Shown here one piece after another: positions 7,671 to 14,942 of a stretch of 20,183 nt of DNA; the first letter of the stretch is position 1; every line of letters starts with the position of its first letter. The stretch is from contig CAJMEU010000039.1 of the NCBI GenBank assembly GCA_905212515.1, positions 1 to 20,183 on the forward strand. The letters are read 5' to 3'. Below the pieces are notes generated by a model. The model was not told the DNA's origin. It worked only from the letters and a program-made list of their open reading frames with translations, and made no database searches. Position numbers and translations under genes: made by a program. Source of the DNA: an uncultured Oscillospiraceae bacterium (GTDB lineage Bacteria; Bacillota; Clostridia; Oscillospirales; Ruminococcaceae).

Positions 7671-9185
7671 TTACTGCGCGATGGCGGCGCGCATCACATT
7701 GTCTTGGGTGATGTTCGGCTTGCTGAATTCGCCCGTGATCTTTCCGTTGCTTAAAACGATGCAGCGGTCACTCATGGACACCAACTCCGGCATATCTGAA
7801 GACACCATGATGATGGAGGCGCCGTCCCGCACCAATTCCCGCATAATGGTGTAAATTTCAGTTTTCGCGCCCACATCGATGCCCTTTGTGGGCTCGTCGA
7901 TCAGCAGGATCTCGGGCTTGGCCAGCAGCGTTTTCCCCAACACGACCTTTTGCTGGTTGCCGCCCGACAAAGCGATGATGATCGATTCCATCGAGGGGGC
8001 CTTGATGCGAAGGCGTTTGAAAATGGCATGGGCGCGTTTCTTTTCTTCATCCTTTTCGATAAAGAATTTGCCGGGAAGCAGCTTCAGGCTGTTCAGCGTC
8101 AGGTTTTCCCGGATCGTAAATACGCTGACGTAGCCAGAGCGTTTCCGCTCCTCCGTCACAAAGCCGATGCCCGCCTGGATCGCCTGCTGGGGCCGGGTAA
8201 TGGCAGTTTTCTTTCCCTTGACATAAATCTCTTTCTTTACGTTGTTGGTCAGATGCCCATAGATGGCGTTGAGCGTCTCTGTCCGGCCGGAGCCGACCAA
8301 GCCGCCGATGCCCAAAATTTCCCCCCGCCGGACCGAAAAGCTGATGTTATGCACGATATCCCTGTCCCGCATGGTGGGGTGCGGGATGGACAAATGCTCA
8401 ACGCGCAGCATCTCCTCGCCGATGTCCGCCTCGCCCTGAACATAAAGGGCTTCGATCTTGCGGCCGACCATCGCTTCGATCAGTTCGTCCTGTGTCACAC
8501 TTTCGATATCACGGGTAAAGATGCACGCGCCGTCACGCATCACCGCTACGCGGTCTGCGATCCGATATACTTCGTCCAATTTATGCGTGATAAAAATGCA
8601 TGACAGCCCTTTTTGACGGTATTTGTCCAAAAACTCAAACAGTTTATTGAACTCATTTTCATCCAGCGCGCTGGTGGGTTCGTCCAGCACCAGGATCCTC
8701 GGCTCTTTCTGCATGGCGCGCATGATGGCCAGCATCTGCAGCTGGCCGCTGCCCAGGCTGCCGGCTTTTTCCCGCGGGTCCGCCTCCAGCCCGATCTCTG
8801 CAAACACCTCGGCCGTCTTTTTATATAAGGTGCCATAATCCACAAAGCCCGCTTTGCCGGGAAGATTCCCCACGAACAGGTTTTCAGCCAGGCTGGCCTC
8901 CATGATCATATTCAGTTCCTGGTAAACCATCTCGATGCCGCAATTTTCCGAATCCTTAACGCCGGAAAAGGAGACCGGTTTGCCGTCGATCAGGATCTGG
9001 CCGGTATAGTCTTTGTTGGTATAGCTTCCGCTCAGCACCTTCATCAGGGTGGACTTGCCTGCGCCGTTTTCCCCGCAAATGGCCAGTATCTCATTTTCTT
9101 TCAGCTCGATCGAGATATCTTTCAATGCCACCACGCCGGGAAAGCGCTTGGTCACGTCCCGTACCTCAAGTATTGTTTTTTTCAT
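7671..9185 (-). CDS. CUT2-type sugar ABC transporter ATP-binding protein (RbsA/MglA-like, two ATPase domains)
   Basis: This 504-residue tandem ATPase is a typical length for RbsA/MglA/XylG. Domain 1 has Walker A GENGAGKST (38-46), Q-loop Gln89, signature LGSGQLQ (144-150), Walker B ILVLDEP (164-170) and His201. Domain 2 has the degenerate P-loop GLVGSGRTE (295-303, Arg replacing Lys, as is normal in this family), signature LSGGNQQK (406-413) and Walker B ILLIDEP (426-432). It powers uptake together with the permease upstream and the lipoprotein before that. GGAG is 10 nt before the ATG, and the gap from the permease stop is 16 nt. The specific sugar cannot be told. Confidence 0.95.
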   Translation of the reverse strand: MKKTILEVRDVTKRFPGVVALKDISIELKENEILAICGENGAGKSTLMKVLSGSYTNKDYTGQILIDGKPVSFSGVKDSENCGIEMVYQELNMIMEASLAENLFVGNLPGKAGFVDYGTLYKKTAEVFAEIGLEADPREKAGSLGSGQLQMLAIMRAMQKEPRILVLDEPTSALDENEFNKLFEFLDKYRQKGLSCIFITHKLDEVYRIADRVAVMRDGACIFTRDIESVTQDELIEAMVGRKIEALYVQGEADIGEEMLRVEHLSIPHPTMRDRDIVHNISFSVRRGEILGIGGLVGSGRTETLNAIYGHLTNNVKKEIYVKGKKTAITRPQQAIQAGIGFVTEERKRSGYVSVFTIRENLTLNSLKLLPGKFFIEKDEEKKRAHAIFKRLRIKAPSMESIIIALSGGNQQKVVLGKTLLAKPEILLIDEPTKGIDVGAKTEIYTIMRELVRDGASIIMVSSDMPELVSMSDRCIVLSNGKITGEFSKPNITQDNVMRAAIAQ

Positions 9186-9201
9186 ATGCGGTTGTCTCCG
9201 T

Positions 9202-10227
9202 TCAAATCTGATTATTGATCTGCCGGCGGTACTTGTCGACGAACAAAGAGATCAAGAGGATCAAGCCAATTACAAGGTTCTGCCAGAAGATAGAGACCCC
9301 AATGACGATCAGAACGTTCTGGATGGCGGCAAGCAGGATGCAGCCCAGCGCCGCGCCGATGACGGTGGCTGTCCCGCCGAACATGCTGGTGCCGCCGATG
9401 ATAACAGCGGCCATGATGGTCAGCTCTGTGCCGGTGCCGGCCGCGGGCTGCGCCGTGGCGAACCGCGAGGCAAGGATCACACCGGACAGCGCCGCCACAA
9501 GGCTTGTCATCATATAAAGGAGAATGGAATACCGCTGTACGTTGATGCCGGCCAGATGCGCCGTCTCACGGTTGCCGCCGATGGCCAAAACACTGCGCCC
9601 CGCTTTTGTGTAGACCAGGATGATGTGCCCGATCACGCCGATCACCAGCGCATAGAGTACAGGCAGCGGGATGATGCCAAAAAGGCGGAATTGGCCGATC
9701 TGTTTAAATGCCGAGGAGAAGCCGGACACCGCCACGCCCTGCGTGGTGACAAGGATGATGCCGTTGAGCACATACTGGACGCCCAACGTTGCCAGGAAGC
9801 CCGGCAGATTCGCCTTTACAATAATAAGGCCGTTCAGATATCCTACAAAAGCCCCCGCCAGCACGGCGACCAGGATGGCCAATACGATGGGCAGGCCGGC
9901 CTTCAGGCAGAAGGCGCAGATCACGCCGCCGAAGCTGGTGGCCGCGCCGATCGATAAGTCCATGCCGCCGCCCGCGATCAGGAACGTAAGGGGCACGGCG
10001 ATCATGAACGAAAAGCTGGCAGTACGCAAAATATCCAGACGTGTGTTTGCCCGCAAAAACTCCGGATTGATAACCGCGACCGCAATCGCCAGAACCACCA
10101 GGGGCAGAATCGTACCCATTTCCGCTCGGCTGAGCAAAATTTGCTTTAATTTCTTTGTCTTTTTGGGCGCACCCTCGTTGGAGCGCTTGCTGCCGGTGAC
10201 TTCCACCGGCATTTCTTTTTCACTCAT
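9202..10227 (-). CDS. CUT2-type sugar ABC transporter permease (RbsC-like)
   Basis: This roughly 341-residue protein has a charged N-terminal cytoplasmic stretch and multiple hydrophobic segments. It carries the family motif GGGMDLSIG (86-94) and the late conserved IIGGTSMFGG stretch. It forms the membrane channel with the downstream ATPase. I chose the ATG at 10227 because GAGGAG lies 9 nt upstream. An ATG at 10248 would add seven residues but has no well-spaced ribosome binding site. A hairpin lies in the gap between the binding-protein gene and this one. Confidence 0.93.
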   Translation of the reverse strand: MSEKEMPVEVTGSKRSNEGAPKKTKKLKQILLSRAEMGTILPLVVLAIAVAVINPEFLRANTRLDILRTASFSFMIAVPLTFLIAGGGMDLSIGAATSFGGVICAFCLKAGLPIVLAILVAVLAGAFVGYLNGLIIVKANLPGFLATLGVQYVLNGIILVTTQGVAVSGFSSAFKQIGQFRLFGIIPLPVLYALVIGVIGHIILVYTKAGRSVLAIGGNRETAHLAGINVQRYSILLYMMTSLVAALSGVILASRFATAQPAAGTGTELTIMAAVIIGGTSMFGGTATVIGAALGCILLAAIQNVLIVIGVSIFWQNLVIGLILLISLFVDKYRRQINNQI

Positions 10228-10261
10228 CACGTTACACTCCTCAGGCATTTTCCTGAACGTG

Positions 10262-10289
10262 TCCGGGGCCGGTGAAAACGATCCCCGGA
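10262..10289 (-). other. Intercistronic stem-loop between binding protein and permease genes
   Basis: TCCGGGG (10262-10268) pairs perfectly with CCCCGGA (10283-10289) across a 14-nt loop, in the 85-nt gap between the two genes. No T run follows on the - strand, so it is not a full terminator. In ABC operons such hairpins often protect the 3' end of the abundant binding-protein message. That role is inferred here. Confidence 0.55.
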
Positions 10290-10312
10290 GACGCCCGGTT
10301 GATAAATTCAGT

Positions 10313-11341
10313 TTATGCGTTCATGTCGATGTCGTGGTCCGCGATCCACTGATCCACATTTTCCGCGGTGATGGCATTCGCGCCCGCGTCGTTGTTGTAT
10401 TCCACAGTGCCGCCCTCGCGGATGGTTTTCGCCAGTTCGCAGGCGCCATAGCCGGTGCCGTACCAGTTCAGTGCGATGGTGCCCAGCAGATAGCCGTCCT
10501 GCACGGCGCGCAGGATCTCCGGCGCGTCGTCCATGCCGATGGCAAAGAACTTGCCTTTGAGGCCGCGGTCTTCCACCAGGGCTGCCGCGCCCAGGCCGGC
10601 ATAGCTGTCGATGCTCATCATGCTGTTCAGGTTGGGCTCGGACAACATCAGCGCCGAGAGGTTATCCTGGGCCTTCGCCGCGTTGGAATCGCACTCCAGA
10701 CGGCCGACGATCTTTGCGTTGGGGGCCAATTCAACCAGTTTCTTCTCAAACGCTTCACGCGCAGTGTTGGCCACAGTGTTCGACATGTTGGTCTGCATGG
10801 GCGCGCAGTAGATGTCCTGGTCCTTCATCGCGGCCACCAGCGTCTCCGCGGCGGCAATGCCGATGCTGGCGGGGTTGGTGCCGATCACCGCATCACAGCG
10901 GTCCGGGTCGTCGGCGTTGATGGCGATGATCGTCACGCCGGCTTCCCGCGCGCGGTCCAGCGGGTCCGCCCACATATCCAGCTCCATCACCGGAGTGATA
11001 AGTACATTGGCGCCATTGGTGATGGCCGTCTCGATCAGGTTGATCATTTCATTGTTGGCGTTGGCAGACGTCGGGCCCAGGTACTGGCCCTCCCAGCCAA
11101 ATTCCGCACAGGCGTCCATAAAACCTTTTTCCGCCTGGCCCCAGGCGGCGCCGCCGGACATCGGGCCGATGAAGAAGGCCTTCACGGATTCCGCGTCGGA
11201 CGGGGTGGAGGGTGCGGCACTTGAGGGGGTTTGGGACGCGCCCTGGGAAGGCGCCTGCGAAGAGGCGGAATTGCATGCCGTAAGCAGCAGGGAGAGGGAA
11301 AGTACCATAGCAAGCGCAAGACTGATCCATCGTTTGTTCAT
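10313..11341 (-). CDS. CUT2-type sugar-binding lipoprotein (type I periplasmic binding protein)
   Basis: This 342-residue protein has a lipoprotein signal peptide: Lys/Arg near the start, a hydrophobic core and lipobox LLTAC with Cys23. A Ser/Ala/Pro/Gln-rich linker follows to about residue 50. The mature part is a two-lobed PF13407-type sugar-binding domain, with KAFFIGPMSGGAAWGQAEKGF, ANVLITPVMELDMW and TIIAINADDPD as recognisable strands. It would sit on the outer face of the membrane and deliver substrate to the permease and ATPase encoded next. A perfect AGGAGG lies 8 nt before the ATG, the strongest ribosome binding site in the operon, consistent with high expression. The gap from the broken ROK kinase is 53 nt and contains two AT-rich inverted repeats. 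Confidence 0.94.
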   Translation of the reverse strand: MNKRWISLALAMVLSLSLLLTACNSASSQAPSQGASQTPSSAAPSTPSDAESVKAFFIGPMSGGAAWGQAEKGFMDACAEFGWEGQYLGPTSANANNEMINLIETAITNGANVLITPVMELDMWADPLDRAREAGVTIIAINADDPDRCDAVIGTNPASIGIAAAETLVAAMKDQDIYCAPMQTNMSNTVANTAREAFEKKLVELAPNAKIVGRLECDSNAAKAQDNLSALMLSEPNLNSMMSIDSYAGLGAAALVEDRGLKGKFFAIGMDDAPEILRAVQDGYLLGTIALNWYGTGYGACELAKTIREGGTVEYNNDAGANAITAENVDQWIADHDIDMNA

Positions 11342-11355
11342 TTTTGTGTCCTCCT

Positions 11356-11367
11356 AATAAATTTATT
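11356..11367 (-). promoter_or_regulatory. AT-rich palindrome in the binding-protein leader, resembling the ROK operator
   Basis: AATAAATTTATT is a perfect 12-bp palindrome directly upstream of the AGGAGG. Read on the - strand, its right half TTTATTAGG matches the ROK operator half TTTATTAAG in 8 of 9 positions, but the central spacer base is missing. It could be a second, weaker repressor site or an internal promoter element. AT-richness alone could also produce it. Confidence 0.3.
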
Positions 11368-11369
11368 TT

Positions 11370-11390
11370 TTTAAGCTGAGATAGCTTAAA
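11370..11390. repeat. Inverted repeat TTTAAGCT / AGCTTAAA between ROK kinase and binding-protein genes
   Basis: Two perfect 8-nt arms (11370-11377 and 11383-11390) are separated by 5 nt, just after the ROK kinase stop. On the - strand A residues follow, so it is not a terminator for the operon. On the + strand TTTTT follows, so it could stop antisense transcripts. A regulator-binding site or an RNA-stability hairpin are the other readings. Confidence 0.4.
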
Positions 11391-11394
11391 TTTT

Positions 11395-12366
11395 TCAAAA
11401 GGCAATGGGGGCTGCGTCTCTGGAGACGCATTTGACATTTTCAGCAGAATTGGCTTCAAAATGGACGCCGTTCGGAAAGCCCGTCTTATTTTCAGGCGAC
11501 GCATGGGCCATCAGGTAATTCACCGCCCCCAGCATACCCGCACTGTTCCCGCACTGGGCCAGCTCAACGGAAAAATGTTCCGCCATCTCTTGCGGCAGCC
11601 GGGCCTGAATGGCCCGTTTCAGCCGTTTCAGGAGCAGCGGCCCCCGCGCGGTGATCCCGCCGCCGATGACCAGCTTTTCCGGGTCGGTAATCAGCAGGAT
11701 ATCCGCCAAACTTTGCGCCAGCCCGTCGATCCACTCGTGGTAAATACGCACTGCGCCGGGGTCTTTTTCCACCACCAAGTCAAAAAAAGCATTTGGCGTC
11801 AATGCCGCCTGCCCCAGCGTTTCGGATGCTTTTTGCATCAGCGCGCGGGCCGAATAACCTTGCTCCAGGCAGCTGCCGTCGGGGCGGTAACGCATATAGC
11901 CGATCTCGCCCGCATGGAAGTGCGCCCCTTCGTAAAGCTGGCCCTTCTGCATCAGCGCGCCGCCCAGCCCCGTACCGATGGTAATGCAGAAAAGGTTCTC
12001 GCAGCCCTTGCCTGCGCCCATCCAGTTTTCCCCCAGGGCTGCGGCGCGGACATCATTCAACACCCGCACCGGTTTTCCCGTATATTTTTCCAGCAGGGCG
12101 CGCAATTCCAACCCCTTTAGGTAGGGGATATTCTCGATGCCGCCGACCACCACGCCGCAGCGCGAATCGACGATGCCCGCCGTGCAGATGCCCACGCCCA
12201 AAACGTCTTTGTGCTCCTGTGTCAGGTGGTATAGATGATCGAGAAAATATTCCACGCCTTCTTCCACCTTCGTCTCCAGCACACCCATGCTCAGGATCTC
12301 GCCGGCGGCGTCGATGACCCCCCACGTGAGTTAGGTACCGCCGATATCGATTCCTAGATATGTATC
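11395..12366 (-). pseudogene. ROK-family sugar kinase, N-terminus broken (no start codon, in-frame TAA)
   Basis: The frame from ATG 12288 gives 297 residues of ROK kinase: GVGICTAGIVD, the catalytic-Asp motif VRVLNDVRAAALGE, GTGLGGALM and VIGGGITARGPLLL. The conserved N-terminal phosphate-binding strand lies upstream in the same frame (12363-12334) and reads TYLGIDIGGT. It is followed by TAA at 12331-12333 and then LTWGVIDAAGEIL, which leads into the ATG at 12288. No ATG, GTG or TTG precedes TYLGIDIGGT before a TAG at 12382-12384. A one-base deletion in CGAT(G)ACATAT would explain the lost start. Translation from 12288 has no good ribosome binding site and would lack the ATP-binding loop. The Cys-rich zinc motif CxCGxxGC is also mostly missing; only the Cys of DGSCLE remains. 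The gene is either a true pseudogene or affected by sequence errors. Confidence 0.8.
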
Positions 12367-12423
12367 GCTCTCTTCTTGCCCCTACCTTCTCCTGGGAGGT
12401 GTTCCCCCGCCCGAAAGCCATTT

Positions 12424-13473
12424 TTACCCCAAAATGCGCACAGCCCGCGGCACGGTGTTTTTATAAAGAATGAACAGCCCTTTGCTGTACACTTTTTCCC
12501 CCACCTGCATCACCTTGAACTCGGGTACATATTCCGCGCCCAAATGATGGATAAAAGCATTTTTGATCGCCGCCAAGTCCTGCTGGGTCAAATAGTCCGA
12601 ATCGATGACGATCAAATCAGGATCGATCACGCAGCAGGTATTCACCAACAGCCGTGCCACCAGGTCGGCCAAGTCTTCCCGCCTGTTTTCCCGCACCAGG
12701 TTTTTTACAACAGCTTCCAGGGAGCTTGCGCCCTGCTTTTGCTCGTCCCATTTGCCGATATTCATGAACCCCAGCTCACCGACAAAATTACGTTTGGTTT
12801 TATAGAGCTTATTATCAATCACCACGCCGGCGCCGATGCCTTCGCCCAAGTACAGGAAAAGCATGTTTTTCACTGTGTCATTTCCGTAATTTTCGTAGCT
12901 TCCCAGGGTGGAAGCGTTGATGTCGTTCTCGACAATGGCCGGTATTTCAAAGTGTTCTTCCAAAATTTTTCCAAGATTGACGCCTTCCCATTCCGGGATC
13001 AGCGGGATGTTGGTAACCATGCCCTCCGACACCGTCCCCGGCACGGCCAACGCCACGGCGCACACTTCATTTGCCGCCCGCATTTTTGCTTGGGCGATCA
13101 CGGTGAACAGCTCTTCCGTCCAGCTTTCCTGCCCGTGATTTTCTTTATAATTAGAGATGTTATTTCCATCAATATCCCGCAGGCGGACATAGTAACAGCC
13201 GGAACGGATGAGGATGGTGATGACCGTGCCAAAACTTACGTCGATGACATACTGTTTGGCTTTCCGGCCACCGGTGGAATCCCGATAACCCGCCACGGCC
13301 ACTTCGCCCGACTGTTCCAGTTCATCCACGATCTTGCCCACCGTCACCAGGCTGAGCTGTGTCTCTTTGGCAATCTGAGACTTGGTTGTCATGGGGTTTT
13401 TTTGAATATATTCCTTGATCAAAAGCATATTGGCTTGTTTGATCACGGAAGGGGTTCCTGCTATCGTTCCCAC
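12424..13473 (-). CDS. ROK-family transcriptional repressor (NagC/XylR type)
   Basis: This is about 349 residues. The N-terminal winged helix-turn-helix (about 10-70) contains IKEYIQKNPMTTKSQIAKET, LSLVTVGKIVDELEQSG and the wing STGGRKA. A ROK sugar-sensing domain follows with AVPGTVSEG, PAIVENDINASTLG and GEGIGAGVVIDNKL. The zinc motif of most ROK proteins (CxCGxxGCLE) is absent; the region reads KWDEQKQGASSLEA. A GTG start at 13473 is preferred because GAGGAG lies 9 nt upstream. An in-frame ATG at 13497 has no ribosome binding site but would add eight residues. The promoter and a perfect operator-like palindrome sit immediately upstream, so it probably represses itself and the whole operon until a sugar ligand binds. 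It is the first gene of the operon, about 58 nt before the broken kinase. Confidence 0.9.
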   Translation of the reverse strand: MGTIAGTPSVIKQANMLLIKEYIQKNPMTTKSQIAKETQLSLVTVGKIVDELEQSGEVAVAGYRDSTGGRKAKQYVIDVSFGTVITILIRSGCYYVRLRDIDGNNISNYKENHGQESWTEELFTVIAQAKMRAANEVCAVALAVPGTVSEGMVTNIPLIPEWEGVNLGKILEEHFEIPAIVENDINASTLGSYENYGNDTVKNMLFLYLGEGIGAGVVIDNKLYKTKRNFVGELGFMNIGKWDEQKQGASSLEAVVKNLVRENRREDLADLVARLLVNTCCVIDPDLIVIDSDYLTQQDLAAIKNAFIHHLGAEYVPEFKVMQVGEKVYSKGLFILYKNTVPRAVRILG

Positions 13474-13500
13474 ATTGTGCATCTCCTCAGATGTCATATA

Positions 13501-13521
13501 ACTTAATAAACTTTATTAAGT
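13501..13521. promoter_or_regulatory. Perfect palindromic operator at the ROK operon transcription start
   Basis: The arms ACTTAATAAA (13501-13510) and TTTATTAAGT (13512-13521) are perfect inverted repeats around one central C. The site begins about 7 nt downstream of the -10 box, so it covers +1 to about +21. This is a classic position for repression by blocking promoter clearance. The adjacent ROK regulator is the obvious ligand. Confidence 0.8.
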
Positions 13522-13527
13522 ATCATC

Positions 13528-13557
13528 ATTATATACATTTCTCACGCTATTTGTCAA
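13528..13557 (-). promoter_or_regulatory. Consensus SigA-type promoter of the ROK/transport/catabolic operon
   Basis: On the - strand TTGACA (13552-13557) and TATAAT (13528-13533) are both exact consensus, with an 18-nt spacer. Transcription should begin near 13521. This very strong core promoter fits a system held off by a repressor. The promoter lies in an AT-rich 277-bp gap between the AGE operon terminator and the repressor gene. Confidence 0.88.
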
Positions 13558-13569
13558 TAGATTTTTACT

Positions 13570-13604
13570 TTTTCGTGCATTTCGCTAGCTTTTCGTGGTG
13601 AAAA
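13570..13604. repeat. TTTTCGTG direct repeats upstream of the ROK promoter
   Basis: TTTTCGTG occurs at 13570-13577 and 13590-13597, exactly 20 bp apart (about two helical turns), starting 13 bp upstream of the -35 box. The second copy also forms an inverted repeat with GAAAA (13600-13604). The spacing and position suit an activator such as an AraC-family protein, but no binding protein is identified. Confidence 0.35.
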
Positions 13605-13640
13605 TTGTGGATAATATAATTTTTCTTTCCTGAAACTGGA

Positions 13641-13676
13641 AAACAAAAAAGGATATCCGCCCATACGGATATCCTT
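13641..13676 (-). terminator. Rho-independent terminator of the GNAT-to-AGE operon
   Basis: A perfect 11-bp stem (13649-13659 with 13666-13676, arm AAGGATATCCG) and a 6-nt loop are followed on the - strand by a T-rich tract (TTTTTT including paired bases, then GTTTT). It lies 75 nt past the AGE epimerase stop and separates that operon from the ROK promoter. Confidence 0.92.
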
Positions 13677-13751
13677 ATCAATAAAATGAGTTCCTGTTTT
13701 TTGCTGTTTTAACTATCTTCTTTTGCTAGGGGCCTTCGCCGTCCCGGCGGC

Positions 13752-14942
13752 TTATGCGCCGTAAAAGCACCTGATCAGCCGCGCGCTTTTCAGCAGGGCG
13801 CGGGGCAGATGGAACGCACATTTCTGGTAACCGCCCTTGTTGGTCAGGCGAGGCGTGCCGTCCCGGTGCAGCGCGTAGTACCATTCACCGTGCTGCGGAT
13901 CGGCAAAGTGGGCGCGGCAGTAATCCCACAGGGCCATAAATTCCTCCAGGCAGGCGGGATCCTGCAGTTCCCTGGCTGCCCACAGCAGCGCGGGCAATGC
14001 TTCCGCGTGGGTCCACCACACTTTCTCATCCCATTGCAGCGCCCGCGGGGCGATCCAATCCGTGAACTGGGGTGCGCTGCCGTCGGCGTTCAGCATATAG
14101 AGCACGCCGCCCTGCGCCTTGTCCTTTGCCAGGGCCCAGGTGCTGCGCACGATGGACGCCGCGCCGGGACACGGGATACCCAGCTGGGCGCCCGCCTCCA
14201 GGCAGAAGACCATGCTCTCGAAAATATGGCCCGGGTTGATGCGTTCACAGCCGGGCACAGTGCGGCCGGCCAGGGCGCGCACCTCGTACACCACCCCCTG
14301 CTGTGGGTCGGCAAAATCATCCAGGATCTGATGCAGCAGCCGCGCGCGCAGCGCGGGCAGTTCGCTTTGCCCCAACAAGCGCTGGGCGGGGTACAAGCTG
14401 TTGAGCGCGATCATGGGCACGCCGTGCAGCTGGGCGCCCGGCACCGGCGCCTGGGGCGCGATGCGCTCCCCTACGCCCACGGTGAGTTCCCGTGCCAACG
14501 CCTGGGCGGTCTCTTGCACCTTGTCGATCCCCGTGTCGTCGCCGGAGGCCAGGATGTACTGCGCCAGACCCTCCAACGCGAATAAGTCCCCATAGACGGA
14601 GACGGGCCCCTGCTCCACCGCGCCGTCCCGCGCCAGGATATAGTGCCAACGCCCCTGGCCGGCCCAGGCGTGCTGTAAAAGGAAATCCCGCCCCGGCCGG
14701 GCCAGGGACAGCCATTCCCCCCGGCGGGCCGGGTCTTCCTCCGCCAAGGTGGCGAACATCCATACCATCCGCCCCTGCATCCAGGTATTTTTGCGGTCGT
14801 CCCAAACACTGCCCACCCGGTCCAGCCCTGTCAGATAGCCGCCGTACTGCGTGTCCAGGCAACGCGCGGCCCAAAAGGGCATCACGTTTTCAAACAGCAT
14901 CTCCTCCAGCTGGAGGCGGGCGTTTGTCAGGCGCTTATCCAT
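13752..14942 (-). CDS. AGE-family sugar 2-epimerase / aldose-ketose isomerase
   Basis: This 396-residue (alpha/alpha)6-barrel protein is the usual length for the N-acylglucosamine 2-epimerase family. Conserved active-site residues are visible: Arg58 in MQGRMVW, His173 in LHGVPMIAL, His239 in NPGHIFES, and His378 in GGYQKCAFHLPR, with VWWTHAEAL (308-316) also typical. Members interconvert N-acetylglucosamine/N-acetylmannosamine, mannose/fructose or glucose/mannose, or act on cellobiose. The sequence does not decide which. It is cytoplasmic. The ATG overlaps the TAA of the upstream dehydrogenase by 8 nt (ATGGATAA), with GGAGG 9 nt upstream inside that gene, so the two are translationally coupled. 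It is the last gene of its operon. Confidence 0.9.
   Translation of the reverse strand: MDKRLTNARLQLEEMLFENVMPFWAARCLDTQYGGYLTGLDRVGSVWDDRKNTWMQGRMVWMFATLAEEDPARRGEWLSLARPGRDFLLQHAWAGQGRWHYILARDGAVEQGPVSVYGDLFALEGLAQYILASGDDTGIDKVQETAQALARELTVGVGERIAPQAPVPGAQLHGVPMIALNSLYPAQRLLGQSELPALRARLLHQILDDFADPQQGVVYEVRALAGRTVPGCERINPGHIFESMVFCLEAGAQLGIPCPGAASIVRSTWALAKDKAQGGVLYMLNADGSAPQFTDWIAPRALQWDEKVWWTHAEALPALLWAARELQDPACLEEFMALWDYCRAHFADPQHGEWYYALHRDGTPRLTNKGGYQKCAFHLPRALLKSARLIRCFYGA

Noticed and set aside
9671..11224. 517-codon + strand frame antisense to the permease and binding-protein genes
   Set aside because: It crosses two clear genes and their intergenic hairpin and shows no recognisable domain.
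12053..12421. 122-codon - strand frame starting 2 nt after the repressor stop
   Set aside because: The sequence is Arg/Gly-rich and runs in the wrong frame over the ROK kinase N-terminus; the kinase frame carries the conserved motif.
12376..13506. Long + strand frame antisense to the ROK repressor
   Set aside because: It is His/Phe-rich mirror-type sequence with no motif, and it would run through the operator and promoter of the repressor.
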